Positions 22,257 through 34,966 of a stretch of 64,000 nucleotides of DNA are shown here, piece by piece; position 1 is the stretch's first letter; every line of letters starts with the position of its first letter. The position numbers and the translations under genes were made by a program. The DNA is from Manihot esculenta (taxonomy: Eukaryota > Streptophyta > Magnoliopsida > Malpighiales > Euphorbiaceae): contig NC_035178.2 of assembly GCF_001659605.2 (NCBI RefSeq), forward strand, positions 12,408,062 to 12,472,061, read 5' to 3'. The notes beneath the pieces are model-generated. The model saw only the letters and a list, made by a program, of their open reading frames with translations, was not told the DNA's origin and made no database searches.

Positions 22257-24506
22257 TGTAACGCCCCGGAAATCCGGACCGCTACCGGCGCTAGGATCCG
22301 GGTCGACTTAAGGCCGCCGGGACCCGTAGCAAGCCTGACATATAACCTGTAAACCTGTATAATCCCATACATGATCAACAACATGCGTAAAAATTAAAAC
22401 TTTTCCTCATACATACTGTCATCAACTAACTCAACCTGTGCATACTCTGAACATATACATAACATAGTCCCTCTGTGGGATCTCATGAATGCCTTAAAGG
22501 CAAAACAACCTGTGTTGAGTTAGTTTACATAAACATCATAACATAAGATCATGTATATACAAAAGGGATTAACAATACATTATGGTCAAGCACAACTCTA
22601 TCCTCAATAACCTCATTACATAATATCCTGAATATTTTTACATCTCATCATAATACAATTGTCATGTCCACAAACTAACTATTACAAACATATGACTTTT
22701 TCTCTTGTCTTCTCTATCTATCCCGTACCTGCAAACCTGGGGGTTAGGGGAGAGGGGTGAGCTAGATGCCCAGTGAGTAGAACTGTAAAAAGAATATTTA
22801 AAACATGCTATCATGAAATGCGTCACTGCACAATCAAATCACACCACGGATGGACTGATTCAAAAATCCCTCAACTCCATGCCCGGCCCTATTATGGGCA
22901 CCACAGGACTTCGTATTGCCCGGCCCTATTATGGGCACCACAGGACTTCGTACTCGGAGTTATTGCCCGGCCCTATTATGGGCACCACAGGTCTTCGTAT
23001 TGCCCGGCCCTATTATGGGCACCACAGGACTTCGTATATAGAAGGCTAATGAATCATCCTAATGTCCATCCACTATCATCTATCACAACAATACAATGCG
23101 GCATAGTCGTGAATTCTAATGCAAACAACCTATAATATGATCATGATGCATGAAGCATGATAAAAGCATTTCATTTCTTAATTTAAAAGGTTAAGCTTAG
23201 TTCCACTCACATCTGGCTGACTCTGACAAACTCTGTAGCAGCTGGCTCACTGCTGGGGTCCTTGGTTCCTCGGGTCCGAACCTACACAGGTGGACTCCAA
23301 TGAGGGACCAAACATACATAAACATGACTCTAATATATTCCCCAAAAACCCCCTAAAACATCCTGAAAATATCACATAGAGATATGCATGAAGTGGCTGA
23401 ACAGGGCACTTTCGGCGGCACCTTCGGCGGCCGAAAGTCCTGGACAGAGACGAAACTCAGGTAGGTTCGGCGGCACCTTCGGCGGCCGAAAGTGCCAGAC
23501 AGAGATGAAAGTCTCTTTTCGGGGGCAACTTCGGCAGCCGAAAGGCCTGCCTCCCCAGCCATGTTCGGCGGCCGAAAGTGCCTTCGGCTGCCGAACCTGG
23601 TTTCTGCCAAAGGGCAGAAACTTGGCTCCTTTGTGCATTTTCGCCTCCAAACTCACCAATCATGCATACCACTCAACCAAAACATGCATACAAGCTCCTA
23701 GGGGCCTCAAACAAGCATATACCCCAACTACAACACTTCAACCATACTCAAACATGCCACATTGCTCAAAAAATCACATAAAACCTAGCATTTACTTAAA
23801 AACTCATACAACCCTATACATGCCATTCTACCCCATAAAATCACTTAAAACTTACTTAAAACACATAAGGAGCTTAAGATCGGCTCTTACCTCTTGAAGA
23901 TCGAGAGGGAGACGACCTAAACTTGGAGATCCACGAAAATGAGCTCCTGAGTTCCCAAAGCTCCAGAACTTGTTTCAAAAGCTTAAATCTTCCAAACCAA
24001 GTGAAAACAAGTGAAAATCTTGAAAGATTTAGAGGAAGAACATCAAGAATGGGTGAGGGACGGCGGAAAGCTCACCTTGGCCGAAAATGGGGAAAAGCTC
24101 GCCCGTTTTCGGCTAAGGGACCCTTTTATAGTGGCTGGCCAGACCACGTTCGGGGGCCGAATGTGCCTCCGCATCCATGCAATGTTCGGCGGCCGAACTT
24201 GACTTTCGGCGGCCGAACCTGGACTTCCCTCACTCATGCTTTCGGGGGCCTAACGTGCCTCCAAAACGCATGCATGTTCGGCGACCGAACTTGACTTTCG
24301 GCGGCCGAACTTGACTTTCGGCGGCCGAACCTGGGTTTTCCTCCAATGCTATTTTCATGCAAAAACTCACTTAATTTCATACTTAAAACCATTAAAACAT
24401 GAAAACATTTTTATAAAACATGATTCTACCCTTCTAGAGGTCTCCGACATCCGAGATTCCACCGGACGGTAGGAATTCCGATACCGGAGTCTAGCCGGGT
24501 ATTACA
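22257..24506 (-). repeat. Element B 3' LTR (left copy)
   Basis: Plus-strand TGTAACGCCCCGG to GGGTATTACA. Holds a reversed TATA box (24122-24131), 13-mer clusters (about 23409-23595 and 24145-24335) and a four-unit hairpin array (22881-23035). It has one more 20-bp palindrome unit (about 24300-24320) than the right copy. Confidence 0.95.
22881..23035 (-). repeat. Hairpin array in element B left LTR (4 units)
   Basis: Four near-identical units of about 37 bp. On the minus strand each has an inner GCCC/GGGC stem with an ATAATA loop and a weaker outer CCTG/CGGG stem (with one G-U pair), separated by a 5' bulge. Same position and plan as in A and C but a different sequence. The right-LTR copy is at 30491-30645. 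Confidence 0.7.
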
Positions 24507-24519
24507 TTCTCCCCCCCTT
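24507..24519 (-). other. Polypurine tract of element B
   Basis: TTCTCCCCCCCTT on the plus strand reads AAGGGGGGGAGAA on the element's strand, next to its 3' LTR. Confidence 0.9.
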
Positions 24520-24521
24520 AA

Positions 24522-24543
24522 GAACATTCGTCCCCGAATGTTC
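24522..24543 (-). repeat. 22-nt palindrome before the polypurine tract, element B
   Basis: Identical arms GAACATTCG/CGAATGTTC as in elements A and C, at the same distance from the polypurine tract. Confidence 0.85.
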
Positions 24544-24615
24544 CTCACTAGCACACCTAGCATGGCAAAGAACATAACACATATACAAGGCATATGAACA
24601 CATAGGGATCTAACC

Positions 24616-27600
24616 TTAAAAGAGATGAGGGTACTGCTGGAGCATAGACTCCCGTGTCTCCCAGGTACATTCTTCCAAGTTGTGGTGGTTCCACAGGACT
24701 TTCACCATCGGGATTTCCTTGTTTCTTAACTTTCTGATCTGGGTGTCTATGATCCGCACTGGCTGTTCAACATAGGTGAGATCCTCTTGGACCTCCACAT
24801 CAGGCTCACTAAGAACCTTGCTCGGATCTGACACCAACTTCCTCAACATTGAAACATGGAAAACCGGATGGATTCTTTCCATTGAAGCAGGTAAATCTAG
24901 CTTGTACGACACATTCCCAATCTTTTGCAAGATTTCAAAGGGTCCGATGTATCGTGGGGCTAGTTTACCTTTCTTCCCGAAGCGAACCACTCCCTTCATT
25001 GGAGACACCTTGAGCAATACCAGATCCCCCTCCTGAAACTCTAACTGTCTCCTGCGGACGTCTGCATAGCTCTTCTGTCTGCTTGCAGCAGTCTTGATTC
25101 TTTCTCTGATTATGGGTACCACCCTGCTGGTGATCTCTACTAACTCAGGTCCTGCCAAGGCCTTTTCTCCAACTTCCTCCCAGCAAACAGGTGATCTGCA
25201 CTTCCTTCCATACAAAGCTTCATATGGAGCCATCCCGATGCTAGCATGATGGCTGTTGTTGTAGGCAAATTCCACCAAAGGTAGATGCTGCCTCCAAGAA
25301 CCGCCAAAGTCTAGCACACACATTCTGAGCATATCCTCGATAGTCTGGATGGTCCTTTCTGACTGTCCATCAGTCTGGGGGTGGAAGGCAGTACTGAAAT
25401 CCAACCTAGTACCCATGGCATTCTGCAGACTCCGCCAAAACCTGGAGGTGAACTGGGGCCCTCTATCTGACACTATCGAAACAGGAACCCCATGCAGCCT
25501 GACGATCTCATCCACATACACCTGCGCCAACTTGTCCACAGAGTAGCCACTCCTGACAGGAATGAAGTGAGCAGATTTGGTGAGTCTGTCCACAATCACC
25601 CATATGGAGTCCAATCTGTTGGACGTCGCCGGTAACCCCACTACGAAGTCCATAGCTATATTCTCCCATTTCCACTCTGGAATAGGTAGCGGGTTAAGCA
25701 TTCCAGCTGGCTTCTGATGTTCCAGCTTCACCCTCTGACATACTTCGCAGGCGGACACAAACTGTGCCACTTCTTTCTTCATCGCTGGCCACCAATAAAC
25801 TTTCTTTAAATCTTGATACATCTTGGTGGCTCCGGGGTGAATGCTGTATCTTGCATTATGAGCCTCTCTCATAATGTCTCCTTTTAGCCCAATGTCATCT
25901 GGTACACATAGTCTGCTCCCATAGCGGAGGATCCCCTTACTGTCGAATCTGAACTCGCTATCCTTGCCTGACTGAACAGTCCTGGCAACCTTCACTAACT
26001 CCGGGTCCTCATGCTGTTTCTGAGCCACCTGCTCCAGAAACACGGGTGCTACCCTCATCTGGGCCACTAAGGCACCTGTACCAGACAACTCCAACTGTAG
26101 ACCTTCATCAATGAGCTTGTAAAACTCCTTCACCACTGGTCTTCTCTCTGCCGTGATGTGGAATAGACTGCCTAGTGACTTCCGGCTTAGGGCGTCTGCC
26201 ACGACATTCGCCTTACCCGGATGATACTGAATCTTGCAATCATAGTCACTCAGCAGCTCTACCCACCTCCTCTGCCTCAGATTCAGATCCCTCTGACTCA
26301 AGATGTACTGCAGGCTCTTATGATCTGTAAAGATCTCACATTTCACCCCATAGAGGTAATGCCTCCACATCTTGAGTGCAAAGATTACTGCTGCCATCTC
26401 AAGGTCATGTGTGGGGTAATTCAACTCATGCTTCTTCAGCTGCCTAGAAGCGTAAGCGATCACCCTCTCATTCTGCATCAGTACACAACCCAGTCCCACA
26501 CGGGACGCATCACAAAAGACTGTAAAGTCCTCATCACTAGATGGCAGAGCTAACACTGGTGCTGAAGTCAACCTCTTCTTAAGCTCTTCGAAACTCTCCT
26601 CGCACTGGTCGGTCCACAGAAACTTCTGATTCTTCCTGGTTAGTCTGGTCAGAGGAGCTGCTATCTTTGAGAAGTCCTGAACGAACCTCCTGTAGTAACC
26701 TGCCAAACCCAAGAAACTCCTGATCTCTGTCACTGAAGTGGGTCTAGGCCAGTTAGCCACAGTTTCTGTCTTCTTGGGATCTACCTCAATACCATTCTCT
26801 GACACTACATGCCCCAAGAACGAAATGCTCCTCAACCAGAACTCACATTTAGAGAACTTGGCATACAAGCCATGTTCCCTCAAAGTCTGCAAGACCAACC
26901 GCAGATGATGGGCATGCTCCTCTGCATTCCTGGAATACACTAAGATATCATCTATGAAGACAATAACAAAGTGATCCAGGTACTGGTTAAACACCCTGTT
27001 CATGAGATCCATGAATGCTGCAGGGGCGTTGGTTAACCCGAACGGCATTACAAGGAACTCAAAATGCCCATATCTGGTCCTGAAAGCCGTCTTTGGCACA
27101 TCCTCATCCCTTATCCTTAGCTGATGGTACCCCGATCTTAGATCTATTTTGGAGAAACAACCCGCTCCGGCTAGCTGGTCGAATAGATCATCGATCCTTG
27201 GCAGAGGGTACCTATTCTTGGTAGTGACTTTGTTCAACTGCCTGTAGTCGATACAAAGTCTAAGGGATCCATCCTTCTTCCTCACAAACAAGACCGGAGC
27301 ACCCCAAGGTGAGGTACTCTGTCGGATGAAACCCTTTTCTACCAGCTCTTGCAACTGCTCTTTCAACTCCTTTAACTCTGCTGGGGCCATCCTGTAGGGA
27401 GGGATAGAGATCGGTCTAGTTCCAGGCATCAACTCTATCTCGAACTCTATCTCCCTAGCAGGTGGTAAACCTGGAAGCTCATCAGGAAAGACATCCTGAA
27501 ACTCTCTGACAACTGGCACCGAGGCCGGCTCCCTGACCTGACTGTCTAGCTCTCTCACATGAGCTAAGTACCCCTGACATCCCTTCCTAAGCAACCTACG

Positions 27601-29595
27601 AGCCTGAAGAGCTGATATCAGACCTCTAGGTGTGCCCCTCTTGTCTCCTCTGAAGACGACCTCTGACCCGTTCTGATCTCTGAACCTGACTACCTTGTCC
27701 CTGTAGTCCAAGGTAGCACCATGGGTAGATAGCCAATCCATCCCTAGAATGACGTCAAAGTCTGTCAAATCTAGAACCACAAGGTCGGCGGAGAGGCATC
27801 TTCCCTCAATAAAAACTGGACTGTACTGGCAGACTGACACTGCCACTGACGGGTCACACTTGGGTCCACTGACCCATAGGGGACACTCTAACCCAGAGAC
27901 TATCAGACCTAGCCTCTCAACGGCTCTCGGAGCAATAAATGAATGAGATGCACCCGGGTCCATTAATGCATACACATCAGAACACCCAATGACGAGATTA
28001 CCTGACACCACGGTGTTGGATGTGTTAGCCTCCTGCTGAGTCATGGTGAAGATCCTGGCTGGAGCTGATGGACCTTCACCTCGGGAACCAGGAGAAGAGG
28101 CTACCCCTCTCCCTCTACCTCTGCCACTGCCCTGAGTTGTGGCTGGAACTGCTGGCTGTGCCACACTACCAGAAGCTGTCTGCTGGGGCTGGCCCATAAA
28201 AGGCGCTCTAGGACAATCCCGAGCTATGTGTCCCTCCTGTCCACATCTGAAACATGCATTAGTCCCAGCTCGACACACTCCCCTGTGTGGTCTTCCACAT
28301 CTCTGGTATTCTGTACCATCTGAGCCTGAGCTCGAGCCACCGCCGAATCCCAGACCGGATTTCAACTTGTTCCAAAACTTATTCTTCTTCGGCTTCTTGG
28401 TGGTGCTATCCCACCTCTTCTTACCTGAACTCTGAGAAGAGAAACCTGGTCCTCCTCTGTTTGGGGTCTTAACCCCTGAAGACTGGGTCACTGACTGCTT
28501 CACTGACCCCTCAACTATAGCACTTGCCTCCATTCTTCGAGCCATATCCACCACAGTGTGGAAACTTTCTCTCTCAGCTGACTGAACCAACGAGGAGTAC
28601 CTGGAATGCAGCTTCATAACATATTTCTTGGCTTTCTTCGTATCTGAATCTAGAGCTTGCCCTGAAAAAGGCAATAGCTCCAAGAATTTATCCGTGAACT
28701 CCTCTACACTCATGTGCTCTGACTGCCTCAGTTGCTCAAACTCAATCATTTTCAGTTCTCTAGAACTGTCTGGAAAAGCCCATCCAGCGAACTCATTCGC
28801 AAATTCTTCCCATGTCATACCATCTAGTCTCGGGTCCACATAACACTTGAACCATTCCCGTGCCTTCTTGCACTTTAAAGTGAACCCTGCCATCTGAATG
28901 GCCCTGCTGTCACTTGCCCCTAGCTCATCAGTTATTGTCTTCACTACTCTCAGATACTCAAAGGGGTCATCCCCTGACTTGTATTTAGGAGCATCTAGCT
29001 TGAGGTAATCTGTCATCTTTACCTTGCTCCCATCGACTGAGCTAGGTCTAGGAGGTTGAGTAACTGGGGCTGCTGGTTCTGTAGGTGGTGGAGGTGGAGG
29101 TGCAGCATTCCCCGAGGTGGGGTTTGCCGGGTTTGGATAGAAAGGTGAGGGTGGATAAGCTGGGTACTGTGTATAGGGTGGATAGAAAGGTGGATAAGGC
29201 ATGTAGGTAGGGTAGGGGTGAAAGCTGGAGTAATCCGATGTGCCTCCCATCGGATACCCTGAACCCTGTGGGAAGGGTGGATAATGGGGTGGAAAACCAT
29301 ACCCCGAGGCCTGAACGCCTCCCTGAGACTCCCCTGTCCCTTCTTCCTGCATGCTCACATCCAGGTTCCCATCCCTCCTCTGATCCTCTTCCATAACCTC
29401 CCTCACATCTGAAGAACTTCCACCTCTATCTGTCCCCCTTCTGCTAGCATCAAAAGACCTTCTAGGGTCCCTTGACACCCTATCTCTGTTGGCTCTACAA
29501 GACATTGCCCTAGGCAATGTAGGAGGACGGGCGCTCGTGCCCTCATCCTCAGGTGGCACTCCAGTCAATCGCGCAGATCGACGAGTTCCTCTCAT
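24616..29595 (-). CDS. Intact Gag-Pol polyprotein of element B with chromodomain
   Basis: One open frame of 1,659 codons from [15 protein letters not shown]; an in-frame ATG 11 codons upstream (29628) would give 1,670. Positions below count from that upstream ATG. Order: gag with [12 protein letters not shown] and [10 protein letters not shown] (about 205-330); zinc knuckle [14 protein letters not shown] (about 459); aspartic protease DPGASHSFI (about 557); reverse transcriptase with [20 protein letters not shown] and the FIDDILVYS catalytic motif (about 892); RNase H with [13 protein letters not shown] (about 1040); integrase zinc finger (CEVC near 1290) and DDE core with MDFVVGLP and [12 protein letters not shown]; and a C-terminal chromodomain-like end (about 1616-1666) with [16 protein letters not shown]. 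The protein would be cut by its own protease, copy element RNA into DNA and integrate it. Chromodomains of this group can direct integration to marked heterochromatin. No stop or frameshift was seen. Confidence 0.93.
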   Translation of the reverse strand: MRGTRRSARLTGVPPEDEGTSARPPTLPRAMSCRANRDRVSRDPRRSFDASRRGTDRGGSSSDVREVMEEDQRRDGNLDVSMQEEGTGESQGGVQASGYGFPPHYPPFPQGSGYPMGGTSDYSSFHPYPTYMPYPPFYPPYTQYPAYPPSPFYPNPANPTSGNAAPPPPPPTEPAAPVTQPPRPSSVDGSKVKMTDYLKLDAPKYKSGDDPFEYLRVVKTITDELGASDSRAIQMAGFTLKCKKAREWFKCYVDPRLDGMTWEEFANEFAGWAFPDSSRELKMIEFEQLRQSEHMSVEEFTDKFLELLPFSGQALDSDTKKAKKYVMKLHSRYSSLVQSAERESFHTVVDMARRMEASAIVEGSVKQSVTQSSGVKTPNRGGPGFSSQSSGKKRWDSTTKKPKKNKFWNKLKSGLGFGGGSSSGSDGTEYQRCGRPHRGVCRAGTNACFRCGQEGHIARDCPRAPFMGQPQQTASGSVAQPAVPATTQGSGRGRGRGVASSPGSRGEGPSAPARIFTMTQQEANTSNTVVSGNLVIGCSDVYALMDPGASHSFIAPRAVERLGLIVSGLECPLWVSGPKCDPSVAVSVCQYSPVFIEGRCLSADLVVLDLTDFDVILGMDWLSTHGATLDYRDKVVRFRDQNGSEVVFRGDKRGTPRGLISALQARRLLRKGCQGYLAHVRELDSQVREPASVPVVREFQDVFPDELPGLPPAREIEFEIELMPGTRPISIPPYRMAPAELKELKEQLQELVEKGFIRQSTSPWGAPVLFVRKKDGSLRLCIDYRQLNKVTTKNRYPLPRIDDLFDQLAGAGCFSKIDLRSGYHQLRIRDEDVPKTAFRTRYGHFEFLVMPFGLTNAPAAFMDLMNRVFNQYLDHFVIVFIDDILVYSRNAEEHAHHLRLVLQTLREHGLYAKFSKCEFWLRSISFLGHVVSENGIEVDPKKTETVANWPRPTSVTEIRSFLGLAGYYRRFVQDFSKIAAPLTRLTRKNQKFLWTDQCEESFEELKKRLTSAPVLALPSSDEDFTVFCDASRVGLGCVLMQNERVIAYASRQLKKHELNYPTHDLEMAAVIFALKMWRHYLYGVKCEIFTDHKSLQYILSQRDLNLRQRRWVELLSDYDCKIQYHPGKANVVADALSRKSLGSLFHITAERRPVVKEFYKLIDEGLQLELSGTGALVAQMRVAPVFLEQVAQKQHEDPELVKVARTVQSGKDSEFRFDSKGILRYGSRLCVPDDIGLKGDIMREAHNARYSIHPGATKMYQDLKKVYWWPAMKKEVAQFVSACEVCQRVKLEHQKPAGMLNPLPIPEWKWENIAMDFVVGLPATSNRLDSIWVIVDRLTKSAHFIPVRSGYSVDKLAQVYVDEIVRLHGVPVSIVSDRGPQFTSRFWRSLQNAMGTRLDFSTAFHPQTDGQSERTIQTIEDMLRMCVLDFGGSWRQHLPLVEFAYNNSHHASIGMAPYEALYGRKCRSPVCWEEVGEKALAGPELVEITSRVVPIIRERIKTAASRQKSYADVRRRQLEFQEGDLVLLKVSPMKGVVRFGKKGKLAPRYIGPFEILQKIGNVSYKLDLPASMERIHPVFHVSMLRKLVSDPSKVLSEPDVEVQEDLTYVEQPVRIIDTQIRKLRNKEIPMVKVLWNHHNLEECTWETRESMLQQYPHLF

Positions 29596-29850
29596 CCTAT
29601 TCTCTGAAAAACAGCTCATAACAAGCAAACATTAGCATCATATGGTTCATGTGGGCACACATGAACCCTCATCACATACATCACATAGCATATCATATCA
29701 TTAATGCACATGCATAAAGTCATGGCATTTCACATCATCATGCAAGACAGGACTCAACATCCTATCCTAGTGGACATGACCTTCCTATTGTGCTTGACCT
29801 TCTATAACATCTATGAGCCCAACACTCTAGGTCCGACCATATGAACCTAG

Positions 29851-29863
29851 GGCTCTGACACCA
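29851..29863 (-). other. Primer-binding site of element B
   Basis: GGCTCTGACACCA on the plus strand reads TGGTGTCAGAGCC on the element's strand, an initiator Met-tRNA primer site with one change (TGGTGT for TGGTAT) from those of A and C. It lies three bases from the LTR. Confidence 0.85.
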
Positions 29864-29866
29864 TTC

Positions 29867-32096
29867 TGTAACGCCCCGGAAATCCGGACCGCTACCGGCG
29901 CTAGGATCCGGGTCGACTTAAGGCCGCCGGGACCCGTAGCAAGCCTGACATATAACCTGTAAACCTGTATAATCCCATACATGATCAACAACATGCGTAA
30001 AAATTAAAACTTTTCCTCATACATACTGTCATCAACTAACTCAACCTGTGCATACTCTGAACATATACATAACATAGTCCCTCTGTGGGATCTCATCAAT
30101 GCCTTAAAGGCAAAACAACCTGTGTTGAGTTAGTTTACATAAACATCATAACATAAGATCATGTATATACAAAAGGGATTAACAATACATTATGGTCAAG
30201 CACAACTCTATCCTCAATAACCTCATTACATAATATCCTGAATATTTTTACATCTCATCATAATACAATTGTCATGTCCACAAACTAACTATTACATACA
30301 TATGACTTTTTCTCTTATCTTCTCTATCTATCCCGTACCTGCAAACCTGGGGGTTAGGGGAGAGGGGTGAGCTAGATGCCCAGTGAGTAGAACTGTAAAA
30401 AGAATATTTAAAACATGCTATCATGAAATGCGTCACTGCACAATCAAATCACACCACGGATGGACTGATTCAAAAATCCCTCAACTCCATGCCCGGCCCT
30501 ATTATGGGCACCACAGGACTTCGTATTGCCCGGCCCTATTATGGGCACCACAGGACTTCGTACTCAGAGTTATTGTCCGGCCCTATTATGGGCACCACAG
30601 GTCTTCGTATTGCCCGGCCCTATTATGGGCACCACAGGACTTCGTATATAGAAGGCTAATGAATCATCCTAATGTCCATCCACTATCATCTATCACAACA
30701 ATACAATGCGGCATAGTCGTGAATTCTAATGCAAACAACCTATAATATGATCATGATGCATGAAGCATGATAAAAGCATTTCATTTCTTAATTTAAAAGG
30801 TTAAGCTTAGTTCCACTCACATCTGGCTGACTCTGACAAACTCTATAGCAGCTGGCTCACTGCTGGGGTCCTTGGTTCCTCGGGTCCGAACCTACACAGG
30901 TGGACTCCAATGAGGGACCAAACATACATAAACATGACTCTAATATATTCCCCAAAAACCCCCTAAAACATCCTGAAAATATCACATAGAGATATGCATG
31001 AAGTGGCTGAACAGGGCACTTTCGGCGGCACCTTCGGCGGCCGAAAGTCCTGGACAGAGACGAAACTCAGGTAGGTTCGGCGGCACCTTCGGCGGCCGAA
31101 AGTGCCAGACAGAGACGAAAGTCTCTTTTCGGGGGCAACTTCGGCAGCCGAAAGGCCTGCCTCCCCAGCCATGTTCGGCGGCCGAAAGTGCCTTCGGCTG
31201 CCGAACCTGGTTTCTGCCAAAGGGCAGAAACTTGGCTCCTTTGTGCATTTTCGCCTCCAAACTCACCAATCATGCATACCACTCAACCAAAACATGCATA
31301 CAAGCTCCTAGGGGCCTCAAACAAGCATATACCCCAACTACAACACTTCAACCATACTCAAACATGCCACATTGCTCAAAAAATCACATAAAACCTAGCA
31401 TTTACTTAAAAACTCATACAACCCTATACATGCCATTCTACCCCATAAAATCACTTAAAACTTACTTAAAACACATAAGGAGCTTAAGATCGGCTCTTAC
31501 CTCTTGAAGATCGAGAGGGAGACGACCTAAACTTGGAGATCCACGAAAATGAGCTCCTGAGTTCCCAAAGCTCCAGAACTTGTTTCAAAAGCTTAAATCT
31601 TCCAAACCAAGTGAAAACAAGTGAAAATCTTGAAAGATTTAGAGGAAGAACATCAAGAATGGGTGAGGGACGGCGGAAAGCTCACCTTGGCCGAAAATGG
31701 GGAAAAGCTCGCCCGTTTTCGGCTAAGGGACCCTTTTATAGTGGCTGGCCAGACCACGTTCGGGGGCCGAATGTGCCTCCGCATCCATGCAATGTTCGGC
31801 GGCCGAACTTGACTTTCGGCGGCTGAACCTGGACTTCCCTCACTCATGCTTTCGGGGGCCTAACGTGCCTCCAAAACGCATGCATGTTCGGCGGCCGAAC
31901 TTGACTTTCGGCGGCCGAACCTGGGTTTTCCTCCAATGCTATTTTCATGCAAAAACTCACTTAATTTCATACTTAAAACCATTAAAACATGAAAACATTT
32001 TTATAAAACATGATTCTACCCTTCTAGAGGTCTCCGACATCCGAGATTCCACCGGACGGTAGGAATTCCGATACCGGAGTCTAGCCGGGTATTACA
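29867..32096 (-). repeat. Element B 5' LTR (right copy)
   Basis: 2,230 bp, the functional 5' LTR for this minus-strand element. Reversed TATA box at 31732-31741, hairpin array at 30491-30645, 13-mer clusters at about 31019-31205 and 31755-31925. It ends in TATTACA before the duplication TTATT. Confidence 0.95.
31732..31741 (-). promoter_or_regulatory. TATA box of the element B 5' LTR
   Basis: CCTTTTATAG reads CTATAAAAGG on the minus strand, identical to the box in element C. It lies about 360 bp into the LTR, placing the first 13-mer cluster (31755-31925) directly upstream as a likely enhancer. Confidence 0.7.
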
Positions 32097-34690
32097 TTAT
32101 TGATCACTATTCTAAGTATGTTTGGCTATATCCCATGAAGCAGAAATCTGATACTCATGATTTGTTTATCCACTTTCAGAAATTGGTTGAAAATTATTTT
32201 CACACTAGAATTGTTTCTGTGTTCACTGATAATGGTGGGGAGTATCAAAAGCTTAAGAATAATTTTTTGTCTTGTGGTATTTCACATTATACAACACCTC
32301 CACATACGCCAGAGCATAATGGTACTGCTGAACGTCGTCATCGCTCAATAGTTGAAACAGGTCTTGCTATGTTACAATTTTCGTCTTTACCTTCTAATTA
32401 TTGGTCTCATGCTTTTCAGGCTGCTGTTTATTTGCTCAATCGGTTGCCTTCGTCCGCTATTTCGTTTCAAACACCTTTCTCTAGATTGTTTGGTATGCCT
32501 CATAGTTTTAAGAGATTGAAATCTTTTGGTTGCCTTTGTTTTCCATGGCTAAGGCCATATAATAATTCTAAACTTCAGTGTCGTTCATTGCCTTGTATTT
32601 TTCTTGGATATTCTCCAACTCAATCTGCATACAAATGTTACGATCCAAAGGCTAATCGTTTGTATTTGTCTCGTCATGTTCAATTTGTTGAGCATATTTT
32701 TCCATCTGAAACTTGCACTAGTTCTCATCAATTTACAGATTATTTTCGAGATGCTTCTTGTACAGGTTCGGCACAACAACCAAATCCATCACCTGTTGCA
32801 CCAACTGCAGTTGCTTCGGTTCCATTGGCAATTTCTATTCCAAGTGATTCTGATTTGTTGGTTTCAAGTACTGGTTCCGAATCTATTACAACATTATCAG
32901 CAGAATCTGATCAATCTACCATGCCATTAATTAGTACTGAGACTCAACAAGTTGACCCTTTGATGACTGAATCTTCTACTACTGCTTTAGATTTGCCACT
33001 ACCGATTGTTTCACAAGACTCAGTTCCAGCTCCTGTACAACGGCAGCAGCGACAAAGGAAGCCTAACTCAAAGTATTTTAATTCTTCTTTTGTTAATCTT
33101 ACAACTAAATATCCTTTACCGGATACACTCGAGCCAAGAACAGTGAAACAAGCTCTGGCCAGTTCACTTTGGCGGCAAGCGATGGATTCAGAGTACAATG
33201 CTCTTTTGAAAAATAAAACCTGGGAGCTGGTTCCGAGAGACAAACATCATCTTATTAGTTGCAAATGGGTGTTTCGGATTAAGCGTAAACCGGATGGTAC
33301 TATTGATAAGTACAAGGCACGTTTGGTTGCCAAAGGATTTCTTCAGGAACCTGGGCGTGATTATTTTGAGACATTTAGTCCGGTTACAAAACCGGTTACA
33401 ATTCGGGTAGTTCTTACTCTTGCAATTTCTAAAGGATGGCAGTTAAGGCAATTGGATGTAAATAATGTCTTTTTACATGGCACACTTTATGAAGATGTCT
33501 ACATGCAGCAACCTCCAGGATATGTGCAACCTGAGTTTCCTGATTATGTTTGCAAACTGAAGAAGTCTCTTTATGGTTTGAAACAGGCTCCACGAGCTTG
33601 GTATCTTGAACTTACTTCTTTTTTGCTCAAACTTGGTTTTCGCAAATCAAATGCTGATGCGTCCTTGTTTATTTTTTCCTCCAATGGGATTATTGCATAT
33701 TTTCTAGTATATGTTGACGATATTGTACTTACAGGTAATAACAATAATTTTCTGCATACCTGTGTACAGAAGCTATCTGCTCAGTTCTCTGTCAAAGATT
33801 TGGGAATATTAAATCATTTTTTGGGGGTTGAAGTGATTTCTACAGCTGCAGGATTATTTCTTTCGCAACATCGACATATTGCTGATTTGTTAGACCGATT
33901 TGATATGGCTGGAGCTAAAGAGGTGAATACTCCTATGTCTACAGGAGACAAGCTCATCTTAAATGATGGTTCTAGTTCGACTGATTCCACCGTATATCGC
34001 CAAATTGTTGGATCTCTTCAATATTTGGCAATTACGCGTCCTGATGTTTCTTTTACAGTGAATCGGCTGTCACAATTTATGCATGCACCGACGCAAACTC
34101 ATCTTCAAGCACTGAAACGTGTTTTGCGATATCTTAAAGGAACCATACATTATGGCTTATTTCTCAATCGAAATTCCACTCATACTCTGTCTGCCTTCTC
34201 TGATTCTGATTGGGGTGGTGTCCTTGATAATGGGCGGTCTACAACAGCTTATGTTCTATATCTTGGTTCTAATATTATATCCTGGAAATCTAGTCGCCAA
34301 AAGACTGTCTCCCGATCTTCTACAGAGGCTGAGTACAAAGCCTTAGCCAATGCTGCAGCAGAGGTATTTTGGGTTCAAAGTTTATTACAAGATTTGGGAG
34401 TACCAATATCACAACCACCAGTCCTTCATTGTGATAATCTTGGTGCGACTTACTTCTGCGCCAATCCAATCTATCATACTAGGATGAAGCATCTTGCACT
34501 GGATTACCATTTTGTTCGCGAGAAAATTAATGCTGGACAGTTAAGGGTTCTTCACATAAGTTCAAAAGATCAAGTTGCTGATGTGCTTACAAAGGCTTTG
34601 GGAAGAACTCAGTTTTGTTACTTTAGAACCAAGATTGGAGTCTCCGATGGCGCCTCAATCTTGCAGGGGCGTATTAAAGATAAAGACTAA
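32097..34690 (+). pseudogene. Copia integrase core, reverse transcriptase and RNase H (3' part)
   Basis: Open from the end of element B to a stop at 34688-34690, 19 bp inside the 3' LTR. It resumes the integrase core ([32 protein letters not shown]), then reverse transcriptase ([34 protein letters not shown], catalytic YVDDIVL) and RNase H ([37 protein letters not shown]). All catalytic motifs are present and no internal stop was seen, so before A and B inserted this half was intact. It is called a pseudogene because it is severed from gag and from the N-terminus of integrase. Confidence 0.93.
34662..34671 (+). other. Polypurine tract of the copia element
   Basis: TGCAGGGGCG directly before the 3' LTR; short and within the end of the pol frame. 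Confidence 0.6.
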
Positions 34691-34966
34691 CTATAACAGT
34701 TTTATCTATTTGTAACTTGAGTTATAACTGTATACTTATCTTGTATTTAGTTAGTGATAAGGGTTAGAGTTGTGATAAGGTTTAGAGTCATGATAAGGTT
34801 AGAGTTGTGATAAGATTTAGAGTTATGATAAGGTTTATAGTTGGTTGAGATAATATTTGTTATTCATATAATCTGTATCAAACTCAACCACTGGTATATA
34901 CTATATAAATGTATTCTATACAGAAATACAAATACATAGAATTCTCAATATCATAAATCTTCTATA
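34672..34966 (+). repeat. Copia 3' LTR
   Basis: 295 bp, differing from the 5' copy by one base by eye (AAATATATTC versus AAATGTATTC). Ends TCTTCTATA before the duplication GGTGG. Confidence 0.92.

Larger units (their letters stand above)
22257..32096 (-). mobile_element. Element B: complete Tekay-like Ty3/gypsy chromovirus
   Basis: LTRs of 2,250 bp (22257-24506) and 2,230 bp (29867-32096) flank an intact polyprotein frame on the minus strand. The duplication TTATT stands at 22252-22256 and 32097-32101. About nine substitutions by eye and one 20-bp unit separate the LTRs, so the insertion is young. Primer site, polypurine tract, promoter and all enzymatic domains are in place. It is the only element here that could be autonomous. 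Long LTRs, Met primer and C-terminal chromodomain fit the Tekay/Del lineage of chromoviruses. Confidence 0.95.
13011..34966 (+). mobile_element. Ty1/copia element (Ale/Retrofit-like), carrying nested A and B
   Basis: Two 295-bp LTRs differing at one base by eye bound a copia internal region. The 5-bp duplication GGTGG stands at 13006-13010 and 34967-34971. Removing nested elements A and B with one copy of each duplication leaves about 4,866 bp, a normal length for this group. Order is LTR, Met-tRNA primer site, gag, protease, integrase, reverse transcriptase, RNase H, polypurine tract, LTR, as in Ty1/copia. The gag start, short LTRs and CX2CX4HX4C knuckle suggest the Ale/Retrofit lineage. Low LTR divergence means a recent insertion, with A and B later still. 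Confidence 0.95.

Noticed and set aside
22773..23135. 120-codon frame with repeated ALLWAPQDFV or GPIMGTTGLR peptides
   Set aside because: It is the hairpin tandem array of LTR B read in different frames, not a protein gene.
26221..28843. Plus-strand open frames within element B's gag-pol
   Set aside because: Antisense shadows of the intact minus-strand polyprotein.
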